Assembly (NCBI RefSeq): GCF_000173735.1
Contig: NZ_ACCB01000012.1
Span: 41,058 to 105,057 of the forward strand
Source of the DNA: Yersinia aldovae ATCC 35236
GTDB taxonomy: Bacteria; Pseudomonadota; Gammaproteobacteria; Enterobacterales; Enterobacteriaceae
Direction: 5' to 3'
DNA: 64,000 nt
Positions 28,879-38,788 of the stretch are shown here, piece after piece; positions within the stretch are counted from its first letter, which is position 1; every line of letters begins with the position of its first letter. Position numbers and translations under genes: made by a program. The notes under the pieces are model-generated. The model was not told where the DNA came from. It searched no databases and worked only from the letters and a program-made list of their open reading frames with translations.

Positions 28879-29879
28879 GATGTAGATCTCTGATGCTGAT
28901 AAGGGAAATAAGATATCTGTGCATCAGACAATCTTGGTACTTATCAAAGGTGTATTGTCAATTAACACATAATTTATAATTAAGTAAAGGATATAACCCT
29001 AAACCTAAACGATTCTATAACGAAAAGGTAATATAGAGTTTAAAACTGTGCGACAGAGTAATTAAAACTCAAGAATAACACATCAAGAAATATCCGACTT
29101 TTTATTTTTAAGCGCTAAATGCCAGCGGAACGAGTGATTTGATCGGGTTCAAAAGTGACTAATAAATCATTATTACCCGTATATTTATACATATTCTTTG
29201 AGGCATGAACGCACCATTTTAGTGCATCATAGCTTGTGAATGGATTTTATTAAACGATTCTAATATCAGAAATTGTCATTAAGATAATTATGTTTTAATA
29301 ATTCATGTGTCTATTTATTACTCATCTTTACTTTTTAGATAAATGTCTTCTCGGACTTTACATTCATTACTGTTTTCTTATTTTATGAAAAGAAGACAAG
29401 CGAATTTTTAACGAATTTAAACAATGAGTAATATTATTCATCTATAGATAATAACCTGAGGTTAAGTAAGGGGTTAGCTCACCGAAAAGAAATGTCTATA
29501 AACGATAGATGGATTGCGGAGGGTATTCATCCATACAGATGATATATTCAATTTTTATATATTTAATGCTAATAAAGTTTATGCAATCCGTTTTTCTTAC
29601 CTAATATCTCAACTGGAGAATGGAAGGTGGTGACGTAAGCAGTATTATAAAAAAAGTTAGATTAAATGTTAAAAAACAGCAAGAAAGCAGAATGTGACAG
29701 TATAATAAAATAGAGCAGAAAATACGATGACCTTCAACAAATTTTGGCATATTTACGCATTTTTTATGTGTAATAGTTTTAAATATGTGCGACAGGTTCA
29801 CCCTTCATTAAAAATGGCTTGCCATCGAATACAGAGTATGTGATAACGCATATGGGTAAAACGAGGTACAGTTCTGTAT
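28879..29879. other. AT-rich 1-kb intergenic region
   Basis: About 1,000 bases, very AT-rich, between pagP and yobF. No frame has a convincing start site or composition, and I find no RNA gene with a clear hairpin and T run. It holds the pagP promoter on the left and the yobF-cspC promoter and leader on the right. H-NS binding would be expected from the composition. Confidence 0.4.
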
Positions 29880-29996
29880 ATGTGTGGCATTTTCAGTAAA
29901 GAAGTTCTGAGTAAAGACGTTAGCGTTGAATACCGCTTCTCTGCCGATCCTTATCTTAGTGCCTCAAGCAGTAACGACTCTAGTTTGTCTATGTAA
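29880..29996 (+). CDS. yobF: YobF small protein
   Basis: A 38-residue product opening [12 protein letters not shown], followed by [18 protein letters not shown], clearly the small heat- and stress-induced YobF of E. coli. It lies 42 bases upstream of cspC in the same direction, the same dicistronic arrangement as in E. coli. Function is not established. Confidence 0.88.
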   Translation: MCGIFSKEVLSKDVSVEYRFSADPYLSASSSNDSSLSM

Positions 29997-30038
29997 ACGC
30001 CTACGGGCGAGTTAAACAATCCAAAGGAAATACTCAAG

Positions 30039-30248
30039 ATGGCAAAGATCAAAGGTCAAGTTAAGTGGTTCAACGAGTCTAAAGGTTTCGGTTTCATCAC
30101 TCCAGCTGACGGCAGCAAAGATGTGTTCGTACACTTCTCTGCAATCCAGGGTAATGGCTTCAAAACCCTGGCTGAAGGCCAGAACGTAGAGTTCGAAATC
30201 CAAGACGGTCAGAAAGGTCCGTCTGCAGTAAACGTTACTGCAATCTAA
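30039..30248 (+). CDS. cspC: Cold-shock-like RNA chaperone CspC
   Basis: A 69-residue single cold-shock domain. RNP1 (KGFGFI) and RNP2 (VFVHF) are present, and [20 protein letters not shown] distinguishes CspC from CspE. It binds single-stranded RNA and stabilises or antiterminates stress transcripts, including rpoS in E. coli. Second gene of the yobF-cspC unit, ending at a strong terminator. Confidence 0.95.
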   Translation: MAKIKGQVKWFNESKGFGFITPADGSKDVFVHFSAIQGNGFKTLAEGQNVEFEIQDGQKGPSAVNVTAI

Positions 30249-30265
30249 TCAGCTCTTTTGCTGTT

Positions 30266-30292
30266 AAAAACCCGCCTTTGTGCGGGTTTTTT
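30266..30292 (+). terminator. Terminator of yobF-cspC
   Basis: Stem AAAAACCCGC/GCGGGTTTTTT around a short loop, 17 bases after the cspC stop, with six T. Confidence 0.88.
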
Positions 30293-30343
30293 CGGTTCAG
30301 TCACTTGTTTACGTTGAAAAATAGCAGAACCGCTATCCACTTA

Positions 30344-31060
30344 TTAAGGTAATATAATCAAGCCGGAATATTGATTGCGGCCTTTAATCCCGGGGTGATG
30401 GGGGTTAATAGCCTGCTGCTGGCAGGTTCGGCGAAAGCTGGTGTATTTGAACTGTGCTTGAGTGCCCGCCTCTGTTGCCGTCGTCGTGCATATAGTGCAA
30501 CTGCCCACCTGGTCAATAAGCGAAATCCCTGCGCTGCGTAATTGGTCTTCGGCAATAGCCGCCAGATTAAGGTGGCGAAAACGTGGCGTAATGATATTTC
30601 TCGCCATCGGCAATTCATCAATAAAGCGCTCGACCAACTCTTCATTAACTTGATAACAGCAGGGGCGGGCGGCAGGCCCAATAGCGGCCACCCAATTAGC
30701 TGGCTCATCATCGCGGGAAATACGCTCGATCATACGTAAAACAATGCCATCCAATAACCCGCGCCATCCGGCATGAACAACCGCGATTCCTTTCCCCTGG
30801 CGCTGACTGAAGATAATCGGCAAGCAATCTGCTGTCAGCACGGTTAATAAGATGCCGGGCTGAGCGGTATAAAGCCCATCAGCTTCGCCACACTGTTGCC
30901 CTGGTTCTGTTACATCAATAATAGTCGTACCATGAACCTGCTTTTTATTGGCCTGAGAAGCCTGATAAGGCTGTAGGCACTCAGGCAATAATACGGATTT
31001 ACTCCCAAAACCGTGGCGTATTGCTGTGATTTGGCTAAGTTGTGGTGAAAAATCGATCAT
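30344..31060 (-). CDS. PgeF/YfiH family multicopper-like protein (paralogue)
   Basis: A 238-residue member of the PF02578 family (YfiH/YlmD, peptidoglycan editing factor). Metal and catalytic residues are in KKQVHGTTI, LTADCLPI and VVHAGWRGLLDG, with YTSFRR near the end. Family enzymes show purine nucleoside phosphorylase or deaminase activity, or remove serine-containing cell-wall precursors. Enterobacteria usually carry yfiH next to rluD, which is not here, so this is probably a second copy. It is divergent from the PBP3 paralogue; a cell-wall link is tempting but inferred. Confidence 0.82.
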   Translation of the reverse strand: MIDFSPQLSQITAIRHGFGSKSVLLPECLQPYQASQANKKQVHGTTIIDVTEPGQQCGEADGLYTAQPGILLTVLTADCLPIIFSQRQGKGIAVVHAGWRGLLDGIVLRMIERISRDDEPANWVAAIGPAARPCCYQVNEELVERFIDELPMARNIITPRFRHLNLAAIAEDQLRSAGISLIDQVGSCTICTTTATEAGTQAQFKYTSFRRTCQQQAINPHHPGIKGRNQYSGLIILP

Positions 31061-31317
31061 AAGGCTTACCTGAGAGAGAAAAAGTGCTCACTCAGTGTAA
31101 GCCGATTTTTAAGTTGTTGACCAGTCACCTTTTCTGATAAAAAGCACGGTTAGCGAATTGTTGCAAAATAACGCATCTTGTATCACTGTTTTATCTCAGT
31201 TTTCATTGGAGATGGGGTCTAATGACGGCTATGTAAGTGGCGACCATTCAGGATTGATCCCAGTGATCTCTAAAAGTAAAAAATGACAATAACAACTTTA
31301 TTCGCTGGCGTTTTAGC

Positions 31318-32973
31318 TTGCTATGCGGGGCTATTTTCATGTCGTTGGCCGGCCTGTTAGCTCGCGTTGCTTGGTTACAAGTTATTGAGCCTGATCCGTT
31401 AGTCAAAGAAGAAGATATGCGTTCATTGCGGGTGGTGGTAACGCAGAATTCGCGAGGCATGATTACTGACCGTAACGGGCATCCGCTGGCGGTCAGTGTG
31501 CCGGTTGAGGCCATTTGGGCTGATCCGAAAATCGTGCTTGAGCAAGGTGGCGCGGGCAATTCAGCGCGTTGGCAGGCGTTAGCCCAAGCGTTAAATTTGC
31601 CGTTAGATCACTTAATCAACCGGATTAACCAAGCGCCAGCAGCCCGTTTTATCTATCTGGCAAGGCAGGTGGAACCTGATGTTGCCGAGTATATTCAAGG
31701 GCTTAAACTGCCTGGCATCGCGACAAAAGCCGAATCACGCCGCTTTTATCCCGCCGGTGATATTGCCGCCAATCTGGTGGGTTTCACCAATATTGATGAT
31801 CAAGGCATTGAAGGTGTTGAAAAAAGCTTTAACTCACTACTAAGTGGCACCGCAGGGAGCCGTGTCGTGCGTAAAGATCGTTTTGGCCGAGTGGTCGAGG
31901 ATATTTCTTCTACCGATAGCCATCCGGCACAGAATGTTCAACTGAGCATTGATGAGCGGCTACAGGCAGAAGCCTCACATGCGCTGACGAATGCCGTAAT
32001 GTTTAATAAGGCCGATTCCGGTTCAGCTATTGTGATTGATGTTAATACCGGCGAGGTATTAGCGATGGCTAACTATCCTCTCTTTAATCCCAATAATCGT
32101 GCCGCCACGCCGGAAGAGAATTTCCGGAATCGGGCTATCAGTGACATTTTTGAACCTGGTTCGACCGTGAAACCGATGGTGGTAATGACCGCATTACAGC
32201 GGCATCTGGTACAACCAGATACGGTGCTGGATACTCACCCTTATATCCTCAGTGGCCACCAAATTAAAGATGTGGCGCTTTACCCGGCACTGTCGTTGAC
32301 CGGCGTTTTGCAAAAGTCGAGTGATGTCGGCGTGTCTCGTCTGGCCTTGGCCATGCCCGCTTCCGCACTGATACAAACCTATAGCTTGTTTGGTTTAGGC
32401 AAACCGACTCAATTGGGCCTAACCGGTGAAAGCCGTGGTTTGATGCCCCATCGCCAGCGCTGGAGCGATTTAGATCGTGCAACATTTTCTTTTGGTTACG
32501 GCCTGATGGTGACGCCACTGCAATTGGCTCGGGTGTACGCCACTATCGGTAGCTTCGGCATCTACCGGCCATTATCGATAACAAAGGTCGATCCGCCGGT
32601 CTTGGGGACGCGGGTCTTTCCGCAAGCCTTGGTTCGTCAGGTTGAGCACATGATGGAAAGTGTCGCGCTACCGGGAGGTGGTGGTATTAAAGCCGCAGTC
32701 AGAGGGTATCGGGTGGCGGTTAAAACCGGTACCGCCAAGAAGATCGGCCCTAATGGGCAGTATGTGAATAAATATATTGCTTATACCGCCGGTGTTGCCC
32801 CAGCCAGCCAGCCGCGATTTGCCTTGGTGGTGGTCATTAATAACCCACAAGGCGGTAAGTATTACGGTGGGGCGGTTTCGGCTCCGGTATTTAGCGATAT
32901 TATGGGGCAAATATTGCGTACCATGAATGTTGCACCGGATGCCATTCCCTCCGATGGGACTCGCCACAGCTAA
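31318..32973 (+). CDS. FtsI-type penicillin-binding protein 3 paralogue
   Basis: Class B PBP (transpeptidase) closely resembling FtsI, 551 residues from TTG 31318. Dimerisation domain and transpeptidase are complete: FEPGSTVKPM (catalytic Ser) and VKTGTAKK are seen, but the SxN motif reads KSSDVGVS, with Asp for Asn. FtsI homology extends upstream as NFIRWRFSLLCG with no start codon in that frame; one extra A in the six-A run at 31278-31283 would join it to GTG 31263 (ISKSKK). The true gene is therefore 31263-32973, with a possible frameshift. It is not in the dcw cluster, and rlmA follows, so it is the second, PBP3SAL-like copy known from some enterobacteria. Confidence 0.82.
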   Translation: MLCGAIFMSLAGLLARVAWLQVIEPDPLVKEEDMRSLRVVVTQNSRGMITDRNGHPLAVSVPVEAIWADPKIVLEQGGAGNSARWQALAQALNLPLDHLINRINQAPAARFIYLARQVEPDVAEYIQGLKLPGIATKAESRRFYPAGDIAANLVGFTNIDDQGIEGVEKSFNSLLSGTAGSRVVRKDRFGRVVEDISSTDSHPAQNVQLSIDERLQAEASHALTNAVMFNKADSGSAIVIDVNTGEVLAMANYPLFNPNNRAATPEENFRNRAISDIFEPGSTVKPMVVMTALQRHLVQPDTVLDTHPYILSGHQIKDVALYPALSLTGVLQKSSDVGVSRLALAMPASALIQTYSLFGLGKPTQLGLTGESRGLMPHRQRWSDLDRATFSFGYGLMVTPLQLARVYATIGSFGIYRPLSITKVDPPVLGTRVFPQALVRQVEHMMESVALPGGGGIKAAVRGYRVAVKTGTAKKIGPNGQYVNKYIAYTAGVAPASQPRFALVVVINNPQGGKYYGGAVSAPVFSDIMGQILRTMNVAPDAIPSDGTRHS

Positions 32974-33107
32974 TCTCAAGTGATTACTGGGATAACTTGT
33001 GTAACAGGCCGGTGGCAGCTTGCAACAAAGGGTGTGCTTCTTTAGACTAACGCCGCATCTGCCCGCTATTCTGGCGGTTATTTATCTGTTATCTGGAACT
33101 TTCAACC

Positions 33108-33947
33108 ATGTCTTATCAATGCCCCCTTTGTCATCAGGTCTTGCAGCTAAACCAGCAGCAATGGCGTTGCAGCAATAATCATCAATTTGATTGCGCCAAA
33201 GAGGGTTATGTCAATTTAATGCCGGTGCAGCATAAAGGTTCAAAGCAACCCGGAGACAGCCCTGAGATGATGCAGGCGCGGCGGGCATTTTTGGATGCGG
33301 GTTATTACCACCCCTTACAACAGCGGGTGGCCGAAATACTCGATGAGGCATTGCCGTTTGATGCCACCATGCTATTGGATATCGGTTGTGGTGAGGGCTA
33401 TTACACTGCCGCCGTAGCTGACCGGTTAAACCGAATGCGACAAATGGCTGTTTTCGGCCTTGATGTAGCCAAAATCGCAGTAAGATATGGGGCCAAGCGC
33501 TACCCTCAGGTTAACTTTTGTGTTGCATCCAGTCACCGCCTGCCTTTTGCCAATGCAACATTTGATGCGGTGCTACGTATTTATGCACCTTGCAAAGCAG
33601 CAGAACTGGCCCGCACTATCAAGCCCGGTGGGATTGTGGTCACTGTTGCACCCGGTCCACGTCACCTTTATCAGCTTAAAGACCTTATTTATTCTGAAGT
33701 ACAGCTCCATGCGGATAATGACGAGTCTCTGAAAGGGTTTGAACGGGTCAGTAGTGAAAGGCTGGCTTATGAAATGAAGTTGCCTGGTAAACAAGGTTTT
33801 AATTTATTGCAGATGACACCTTTTGCCTGGCGCGCCTCTATTGAGTGTGGACAGGCGCTGGCCGCCCGACAATCTTTTGTCTGCGAGACGGATTTTGTTA
33901 TTGCGCTACATCGCCGCAAAGAACGGGATGTGATCGAGTGCGAGTAA
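33108..33947 (+). CDS. rlmA: 23S rRNA m1G745 methyltransferase RlmA
   Basis: SAM-dependent methyltransferase for G745 of 23S rRNA. The 279-residue protein has the N-terminal zinc finger (CPLCHQ, then CSNNHQFDC), SAM motif [12 protein letters not shown] (about 89-100) and late motif MTPFAWRA. Length matches E. coli (269). It lies 134 bases after the PBP3 paralogue and may share its transcript. Confidence 0.95.
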   Translation: MSYQCPLCHQVLQLNQQQWRCSNNHQFDCAKEGYVNLMPVQHKGSKQPGDSPEMMQARRAFLDAGYYHPLQQRVAEILDEALPFDATMLLDIGCGEGYYTAAVADRLNRMRQMAVFGLDVAKIAVRYGAKRYPQVNFCVASSHRLPFANATFDAVLRIYAPCKAAELARTIKPGGIVVTVAPGPRHLYQLKDLIYSEVQLHADNDESLKGFERVSSERLAYEMKLPGKQGFNLLQMTPFAWRASIECGQALAARQSFVCETDFVIALHRRKERDVIECE

Positions 33948-34154
33948 GATATTTGCTCTGGCCTGTCAGTGAGCAGGCCTTGAAGGCATAACTTTGTATA
34001 GTTTCAGTATTAAACTCATGCCACACCGTGGGCGGAAGAAATGGCATTGTCAAAATAATGGCATTAATATATATCATATTAATGAAGAATATCCCTGATG
34101 AAGAATAAATAACACACTTAACTCAAATTTATAAGTTTATATATTACAGGTTTG

Positions 34155-34433
34155 TTATTTTAGATCCAGATTTCGCCATGTTCGCCCTCCGGACTCCGTT
34201 ACAAGAACTGAGGGAACGAAGCGTATTCCCTCAGCAATTTTTAGTGCTAAATCAGCAACTTCTTGTTTATTCGATATACCACTTTCATAATTGAACTCTC
34301 CTTCAGGTAATTTATAGATTTTCTCTCTACCTATCAGGCGGGTAAAGCCTGCATCGACCATTTTTTTATTAAGTGCCTCATAGTCGCCATCCACTGCATT
34401 ATGCAAAACGATACTGACCGTGAAGTACGGCAT
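34155..34433 (-). CDS. GhoS/DUF2622-like small protein
   Basis: A 92-residue protein with a ferredoxin-like pattern: FTVSIVLHNAVDGDYEALNKK at the start and SVLVTESGGRTWRNLDL at the end. This resembles the PF11080 group (DUF2622), which includes GhoS, the RNase antitoxin of the GhoST type V system. Similarity is by eye, and no GhoT-like toxin lies next to it, so an antitoxin role is only a possibility. It stands alone in an AT-rich gap before the siderophore receptor. Confidence 0.5.
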   Translation of the reverse strand: MPYFTVSIVLHNAVDGDYEALNKKMVDAGFTRLIGREKIYKLPEGEFNYESGISNKQEVADLALKIAEGIRFVPSVLVTESGGRTWRNLDLK

Positions 34434-34720
34434 ATCTTCCCTTCAAAGTTATCAGATGATGAACTTTATATATCACAGCGTAATTAGCGATATTTTGATC
34501 AGCATCTACTTGCTGAGCAAGCAGTGAAAATAACCGTATAAACAGCAGGGTGCCACGCGTTGATCGCAGGCAATTCTCGCCATGTCGTTACCTGTAGTTA
34601 TCATCTGTATTACATGCTTTATTCAATCCATTCACGTCATCAAAAAAAAACAATAATTTATATGCTGAATTGCGGAAATGCTTGCATTGAGAAGTGTTAT
34701 ACGGATAATCCTGAATCCTT

Positions 34721-34740
34721 ATAATAAGCATTCTCATTAG
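34721..34740 (+). promoter_or_regulatory. Fur box upstream of the TonB receptor
   Basis: ATAATAAGCATTCTCATTAG fits the Fur consensus (GATAATGATAATCATTATC) in most positions. It lies 35 bases before the receptor ATG, consistent with iron repression. Confidence 0.65.
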
Positions 34741-34774
34741 TGATGTATTTGCAAACTTCAGGGGTATTAACACG

Positions 34775-37066
34775 ATGAATCAGGCAACATCTCGTAGCAT
34801 CGATCAGCGGCGGCTTGCACCGCGCCTATTGTGCGTCATGATCGGTGCCGCATTAGGCACCTTATCGGCTTCGGCATGGTCTGCTACTGCCGCTGAAGAT
34901 ACAGCTAAAAGCACGAAAAATACCACGACTACTGCGGATAAAACTGCAACCGAGAACGTTGCAAAAACTGACACCATCACTGTCGTCGGCACTCCGGAAA
35001 CTTTCCGGGCCGGTGGCAATGATTTAATTCCAACCTATTTAGATGGTCAGGTGGCGAATGGTGGCCGTATTGGTTTCCTTGGGCAGCAAGACGCGCGCAA
35101 CGTGCCATTTAACGTGATTAGTTACACCTCTAAGATGATTGAGGATCAGCAGGCAAATACTATTGCTGATGTGGTTAAAAATGACGCGTCAGTGCAGAAT
35201 GTGCGCGGTTCCGGTAACCCGTCACAAAACTATCGCATTCGTGGTTACAACCTCGATGGCGATGATATTTCATTCGGTGGTCTGTTCGGCGTGTTACCAC
35301 GCCAGATAGTCTCTACCAGCATGGTTGAGCGGGTTGAAGTGTTTAAAGGTGCAAATGCCTTTATTAACGGTATTTCCCCGAGCGGCAGTGGTGTCGGCGG
35401 CATGATCAACCTCGAACCTAAACGTGCCGGTGATACTCCGTTGACTCGCGTTACGGTGGATTATGGTTCAGCATCACAAGTGGGCGGGGCGCTGGATGTG
35501 GGTCGCCGTTACGGTGACGACGATCAATTCGGTGCTCGAGTTAACGTATTGCATCGTGAAGGTGAAACGGCCATTAAAGATGAGAAGAATCGCCTAACCG
35601 CACTTTCCACCGGGCTTGATTACCGTGGTGACCGCGCTCGTACCTCATTGGATATCGGCTACCAGAAGCAAACTATTCACCATATGCGCACTAGCGTTGG
35701 TATTGGTAGCGCGACTGAGATTCCAGAGCCGCCATCATCTACTCTGAATTATGGTCAGTCGTGGGTGTATACCGATCTGGAAACGACCTTTGGTATGCTG
35801 CGCAGTGAATATGATGTTAGTCAGGATTGGACAGTATATGGCTCCATTGGTGCCAGCCGTAATGAAGAAACGGGCCAGTATGGTTCGCCAACCCTGACAA
35901 ACGCCAATAACGGCGATGCAACTATTTTTCGGCTGTATGTTCCGTATGTGGCTGATTCTATTGCCGGTCTCGGGGGCGTTCGCGGTCATTTTGATACCAG
36001 TTTTATTACCCATAAAGTGAACTTGGGTTATGCAGCCAACTACCGTACTACCAAATCGGCCTATAATTCCTCAGATTCCGTCAATACAAATATTTATAAT
36101 CCGGGCGTAATCCCTTTCCCACCAACTGGGAGTGGCCCATATTCTGCTAGCGCTAGCCAAGATCCACAACTGACCAGCCAAGTGCGGGCATCCGGCCTTT
36201 CATTGTCTGATACCTTATCAATGATGGATGACAAAGTGTTGGTCATGTTAGGGGTACGCCGTCAGGAAGTGAGCATTCGTAACTTCGACAGTGGGGTGCC
36301 AAACAGTGCGGGTTCACTGGATGCAATGAAAGTCACGCCGATTTACGGTGTGATGGTGAAGCCGTGGGAAAAGGTTTCTCTGTATGCCAACCACATTGAA
36401 GCCTTAGGGCCGGGTAAGGCTGCACCGAGTGAATTTAATGGCAAGCTGGTGGTTAACAAAGGCCAAATCCCAGGAATTATTCATTCCAAACAGAATGAAA
36501 TCGGTATGAAGTTCGATAACCAGCGCTATGGTGGCACGTTGGCTTTGTTCGAGATAACTCGCCCGACTGGCACGGTTGATCCTGTCACTAACGTTTATGG
36601 TTTCTATGGTGAGCAGCGTAACCGCGGTGTTGAGTTGAATGTGTTTGGTGAGCCGGTCTTTGGTACCCGCCTGTTAGGGAGTGCCATTTGGTTGGATCCT
36701 AAACTGACGAAAACTCAGAATGGCACCCATAATGGTAATGATGCGGTGGGTGTGGCGCGTTATCAGTTAGTCTTCGGTGGCGAGTATGATATCCCAACAG
36801 TTGAAGGCCTGACCGCAACCGGTACAGTAGTGCGCTCTGGTTCCCAATATGCCAACGAAGCCAATACCTTGAAACTGAAACCTTGGACGCGTCTGGACTT
36901 GGGCGTGCGTTATACCATGCCAATGAAAGATACTAGCCTGACATGGCGTGCTAACGTTGAGAACGTGACCAACGAACGTTACTGGGAGTCGGTTGAAGAT
37001 TCTGGCACTTACATCTATCAGGGCGACCCACGAGCACTGAAATTATCAGTCTCAATGGATTTCTAA
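34775..37066 (+). CDS. TonB-dependent siderophore receptor, FcuA-like
   Basis: A 763-residue outer-membrane receptor. A long signal region ends near ASAWSATA, followed by the TonB box DTITVVG, the plug domain (VRGSGNPSQNYRIRGYNLDG, about 145-165) and a 22-strand barrel ending in aromatic MDF. It resembles FcuA, the Yersinia ferrichrome receptor, in size and plug sequence, so a hydroxamate siderophore is likely but not shown. The Fur box upstream implies iron-repressed expression. Single gene followed by a terminator; no transporter genes adjacent. Confidence 0.85.
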   Translation: MNQATSRSIDQRRLAPRLLCVMIGAALGTLSASAWSATAAEDTAKSTKNTTTTADKTATENVAKTDTITVVGTPETFRAGGNDLIPTYLDGQVANGGRIGFLGQQDARNVPFNVISYTSKMIEDQQANTIADVVKNDASVQNVRGSGNPSQNYRIRGYNLDGDDISFGGLFGVLPRQIVSTSMVERVEVFKGANAFINGISPSGSGVGGMINLEPKRAGDTPLTRVTVDYGSASQVGGALDVGRRYGDDDQFGARVNVLHREGETAIKDEKNRLTALSTGLDYRGDRARTSLDIGYQKQTIHHMRTSVGIGSATEIPEPPSSTLNYGQSWVYTDLETTFGMLRSEYDVSQDWTVYGSIGASRNEETGQYGSPTLTNANNGDATIFRLYVPYVADSIAGLGGVRGHFDTSFITHKVNLGYAANYRTTKSAYNSSDSVNTNIYNPGVIPFPPTGSGPYSASASQDPQLTSQVRASGLSLSDTLSMMDDKVLVMLGVRRQEVSIRNFDSGVPNSAGSLDAMKVTPIYGVMVKPWEKVSLYANHIEALGPGKAAPSEFNGKLVVNKGQIPGIIHSKQNEIGMKFDNQRYGGTLALFEITRPTGTVDPVTNVYGFYGEQRNRGVELNVFGEPVFGTRLLGSAIWLDPKLTKTQNGTHNGNDAVGVARYQLVFGGEYDIPTVEGLTATGTVVRSGSQYANEANTLKLKPWTRLDLGVRYTMPMKDTSLTWRANVENVTNERYWESVEDSGTYIYQGDPRALKLSVSMDF

Positions 37067-37102
37067 TACTGAATTGATATTTGCCGATAGTTGATAGAAT
37101 AA

Positions 37103-37138
37103 AAACCCCGCAGTTCTCCACGAACGCGGGGTTTATTT
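37103..37138 (+). terminator. Terminator of the receptor gene
   Basis: Stem AAACCCCGC/GCGGGGTTT (37103-37111 with 37126-37134) followed by ATTTTT. Confidence 0.85.
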
Positions 37139-37183
37139 TTTATCTGGGCTTTATTTTACCGTGAGAATAAAAGCTCTTCGCCA

Positions 37184-37753
37184 CTAGGCGAGGCGATAGA
37201 TGTGCTCGTAAAGGATATTAAAGCCGATACCTATCAGCACAATGCCACCGATAATTTCCGCGCGTTTACCCAGCAGCGGGCCAATATAGCGGCCAATCAG
37301 CATCCCGAGTGTTGCCATAATCATGGTGGCTAACCCAATCGCCATTGCGGTGTGAACAATATTCACTTGCAGGAATGCCAAACCAACACCAATGGCCATA
37401 GCATCAAGGCTGGTGGCAATCGCGGTCATGACTAATACCCCGAAGCTGTGGCTGCGCATTTTTTCGCTTTCTTCGACCTGCTGTTTTGCGCCTTCAAATA
37501 TCATGCGGCATCCGAGAATAAACAGCAGACTGAAAGCAATCCAGTGATCCCATTCCAGAATATACTGGCTGGCAAACAGGCCGATACACCAGCCAATGAG
37601 CGGAGTTATCGCTTCTATTACGCCAAATATCAGACCTGTGCGGATAGCTTCTCTAAAGCGAGGTTTGTGCAGGCTAGCGCCTTTACCAATTGATGCGGCA
37701 AATGCGTCCATAGACATAGCAAAAGCAAGAATAAGTGTTGCAGATAGATTCAT
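37184..37753 (-). CDS. mntP: Manganese efflux pump MntP
   Basis: A 189-residue inner-membrane protein with six helices in two inverted repeats. The first repeat starts [17 protein letters not shown] and the second [17 protein letters not shown]; the Asp in each forms the metal path. It exports Mn2+ and prevents manganese toxicity. A yybP-ykoY riboswitch occupies its 5' leader, and a Fur-like site lies further upstream. Single gene, minus strand. Confidence 0.95.
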   Translation of the reverse strand: MNLSATLILAFAMSMDAFAASIGKGASLHKPRFREAIRTGLIFGVIEAITPLIGWCIGLFASQYILEWDHWIAFSLLFILGCRMIFEGAKQQVEESEKMRSHSFGVLVMTAIATSLDAMAIGVGLAFLQVNIVHTAMAIGLATMIMATLGMLIGRYIGPLLGKRAEIIGGIVLIGIGFNILYEHIYRLA

Positions 37754-37765
37754 AGAAATAGACTC

Positions 37766-37960
37766 GGCCGGGCGGCTCCATATACACGTAACCCACCCCC
37801 AACCTAACGACGGAGCTACGTGTCTATGGTCTCGCCAACCTTACCAAGGCTGCCCGCACCACGCTTCAATAGATGAAACGAGTATGTTGATACGGGCGTT
37901 TCTGCTTATCAACATATCCGCTGATATATTGCACAGAAACCGGCTACTCCCCATGAACGG
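37766..37960 (-). ncRNA. yybP-ykoY manganese riboswitch
   Basis: On the minus strand the leader of mntP opens with GGGGAGTAGC (37943-37952), the hallmark of the yybP-ykoY class, and later contains GCAGCCTTGGTAAGGTTGGC and GAGACCATAGACACGTA, also conserved in the E. coli mntP leader. Mn2+ binding turns the gene on. Edges are approximate. Confidence 0.9.
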
Positions 37961-38025
37961 CGCAACCTTAACATATAAATTATTATATTCACAACCCCAA
38001 ATAGAATAAGGTATATCAATTGATA

Positions 38026-38046
38026 TTGATAATGATTTTCATTAAC
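38026..38046 (-). promoter_or_regulatory. Fur-like site upstream of mntP
   Basis: TTGATAATGATTTTCATTAAC matches the 19-bp Fur consensus at about 15 positions. It lies upstream of the riboswitch leader, where the mntP promoter is expected. Confidence 0.6.
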
Positions 38047-38179
38047 GCAGGATTAGCAAGAATAGAGTATATAAGCATCAATAACGGTGTGGAAATAAGC
38101 GCTGGGGGACGTTTGTATTTTGCTGGGAAATTAATCAATCAAGTTGTTAGTTAATTGATTTCATTCCCAGCTGTTATTT

Positions 38180-38641
38180 TTATGATTGATTTTCAAGGAA
38201 AAAATTATAAATTCTTTCCAGGTCATCTAATTGTTTAACTTGGATCAGTAACCGACGCTGTTCTAACTGAATCACTAAAATGCCATCTTCAGATAAATTC
38301 ATACTTTTTATCCGATGGTATTCAATAAAGGTATTGGCGTAGAAGAAACCTGTATTTTTTAACAATAACTTGGGCCAGCGAATGTAAGAAATATAGACTG
38401 CAATTAACGCTAAACCTAACAATAAATAAGTGGTTAAGGCAGCACCGTGCGCCATGACATTATTGTAAATAAGGATGCCAATTAATCCGACAAAGATAGC
38501 ACAATCGAGTCTACTTTTACGTTTCAGGTGAACTTGTAGCCGGGTTTTACCTTTCATCATGTTCATGATGAATTCATCGAAGATGGCATAAGCTAGCAGT
38601 AGGGCGATAAAAACCACGAGGATGGCATCAGTAACCGACAT
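38180..38641 (-). CDS. yobD: YobD family membrane protein (UPF0266)
   Basis: A 153-residue protein with about three hydrophobic segments ([45 protein letters not shown]) and a soluble C-terminal end. It matches UPF0266 YobD in length and in [17 protein letters not shown]. Function unknown. I use the ATG at 38641 (MSVTDAIL) rather than the upstream one at 38704. It follows manXYZ on the same strand, beyond the manZ terminator, as in E. coli. Confidence 0.9.
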   Translation of the reverse strand: MSVTDAILVVFIALLLAYAIFDEFIMNMMKGKTRLQVHLKRKSRLDCAIFVGLIGILIYNNVMAHGAALTTYLLLGLALIAVYISYIRWPKLLLKNTGFFYANTFIEYHRIKSMNLSEDGILVIQLEQRRLLIQVKQLDDLERIYNFFLENQS

Positions 38642-38742
38642 GCAAAAACTCCTAACATACCCTTTATCTTGCAAATTGCAGGTGTATTTTCCGCCATCCT
38701 GCACTGTGAAATTTATTAGGTATGGGTATATATCCGAAATAA

Positions 38743-38769
38743 AAAACCGGAGGTTATTCCCCCGGTTTT
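38743..38769 (-). terminator. Terminator of manXYZ
   Basis: On the minus strand the stem AAAACCGG/CCGGTTTT (38762-38769 with 38743-38750) runs into TTTTTTA. It starts about 20 bases past the manZ stop. Confidence 0.8.
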
Positions 38770-38788
38770 GCTCAATCTAACCGTAGAA

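Noticed and set aside
29601..29801. 66-codon hydrophobic frame on the minus strand in the pagP-yobF gap
   Set aside because: Phe/Ile-rich product expected from AT-rich DNA; no ribosome site or family pattern.
33960..33979. Hairpin GGCCTG/CAGGCC after rlmA
   Set aside because: Short stem with no T run; too weak to call a terminator.
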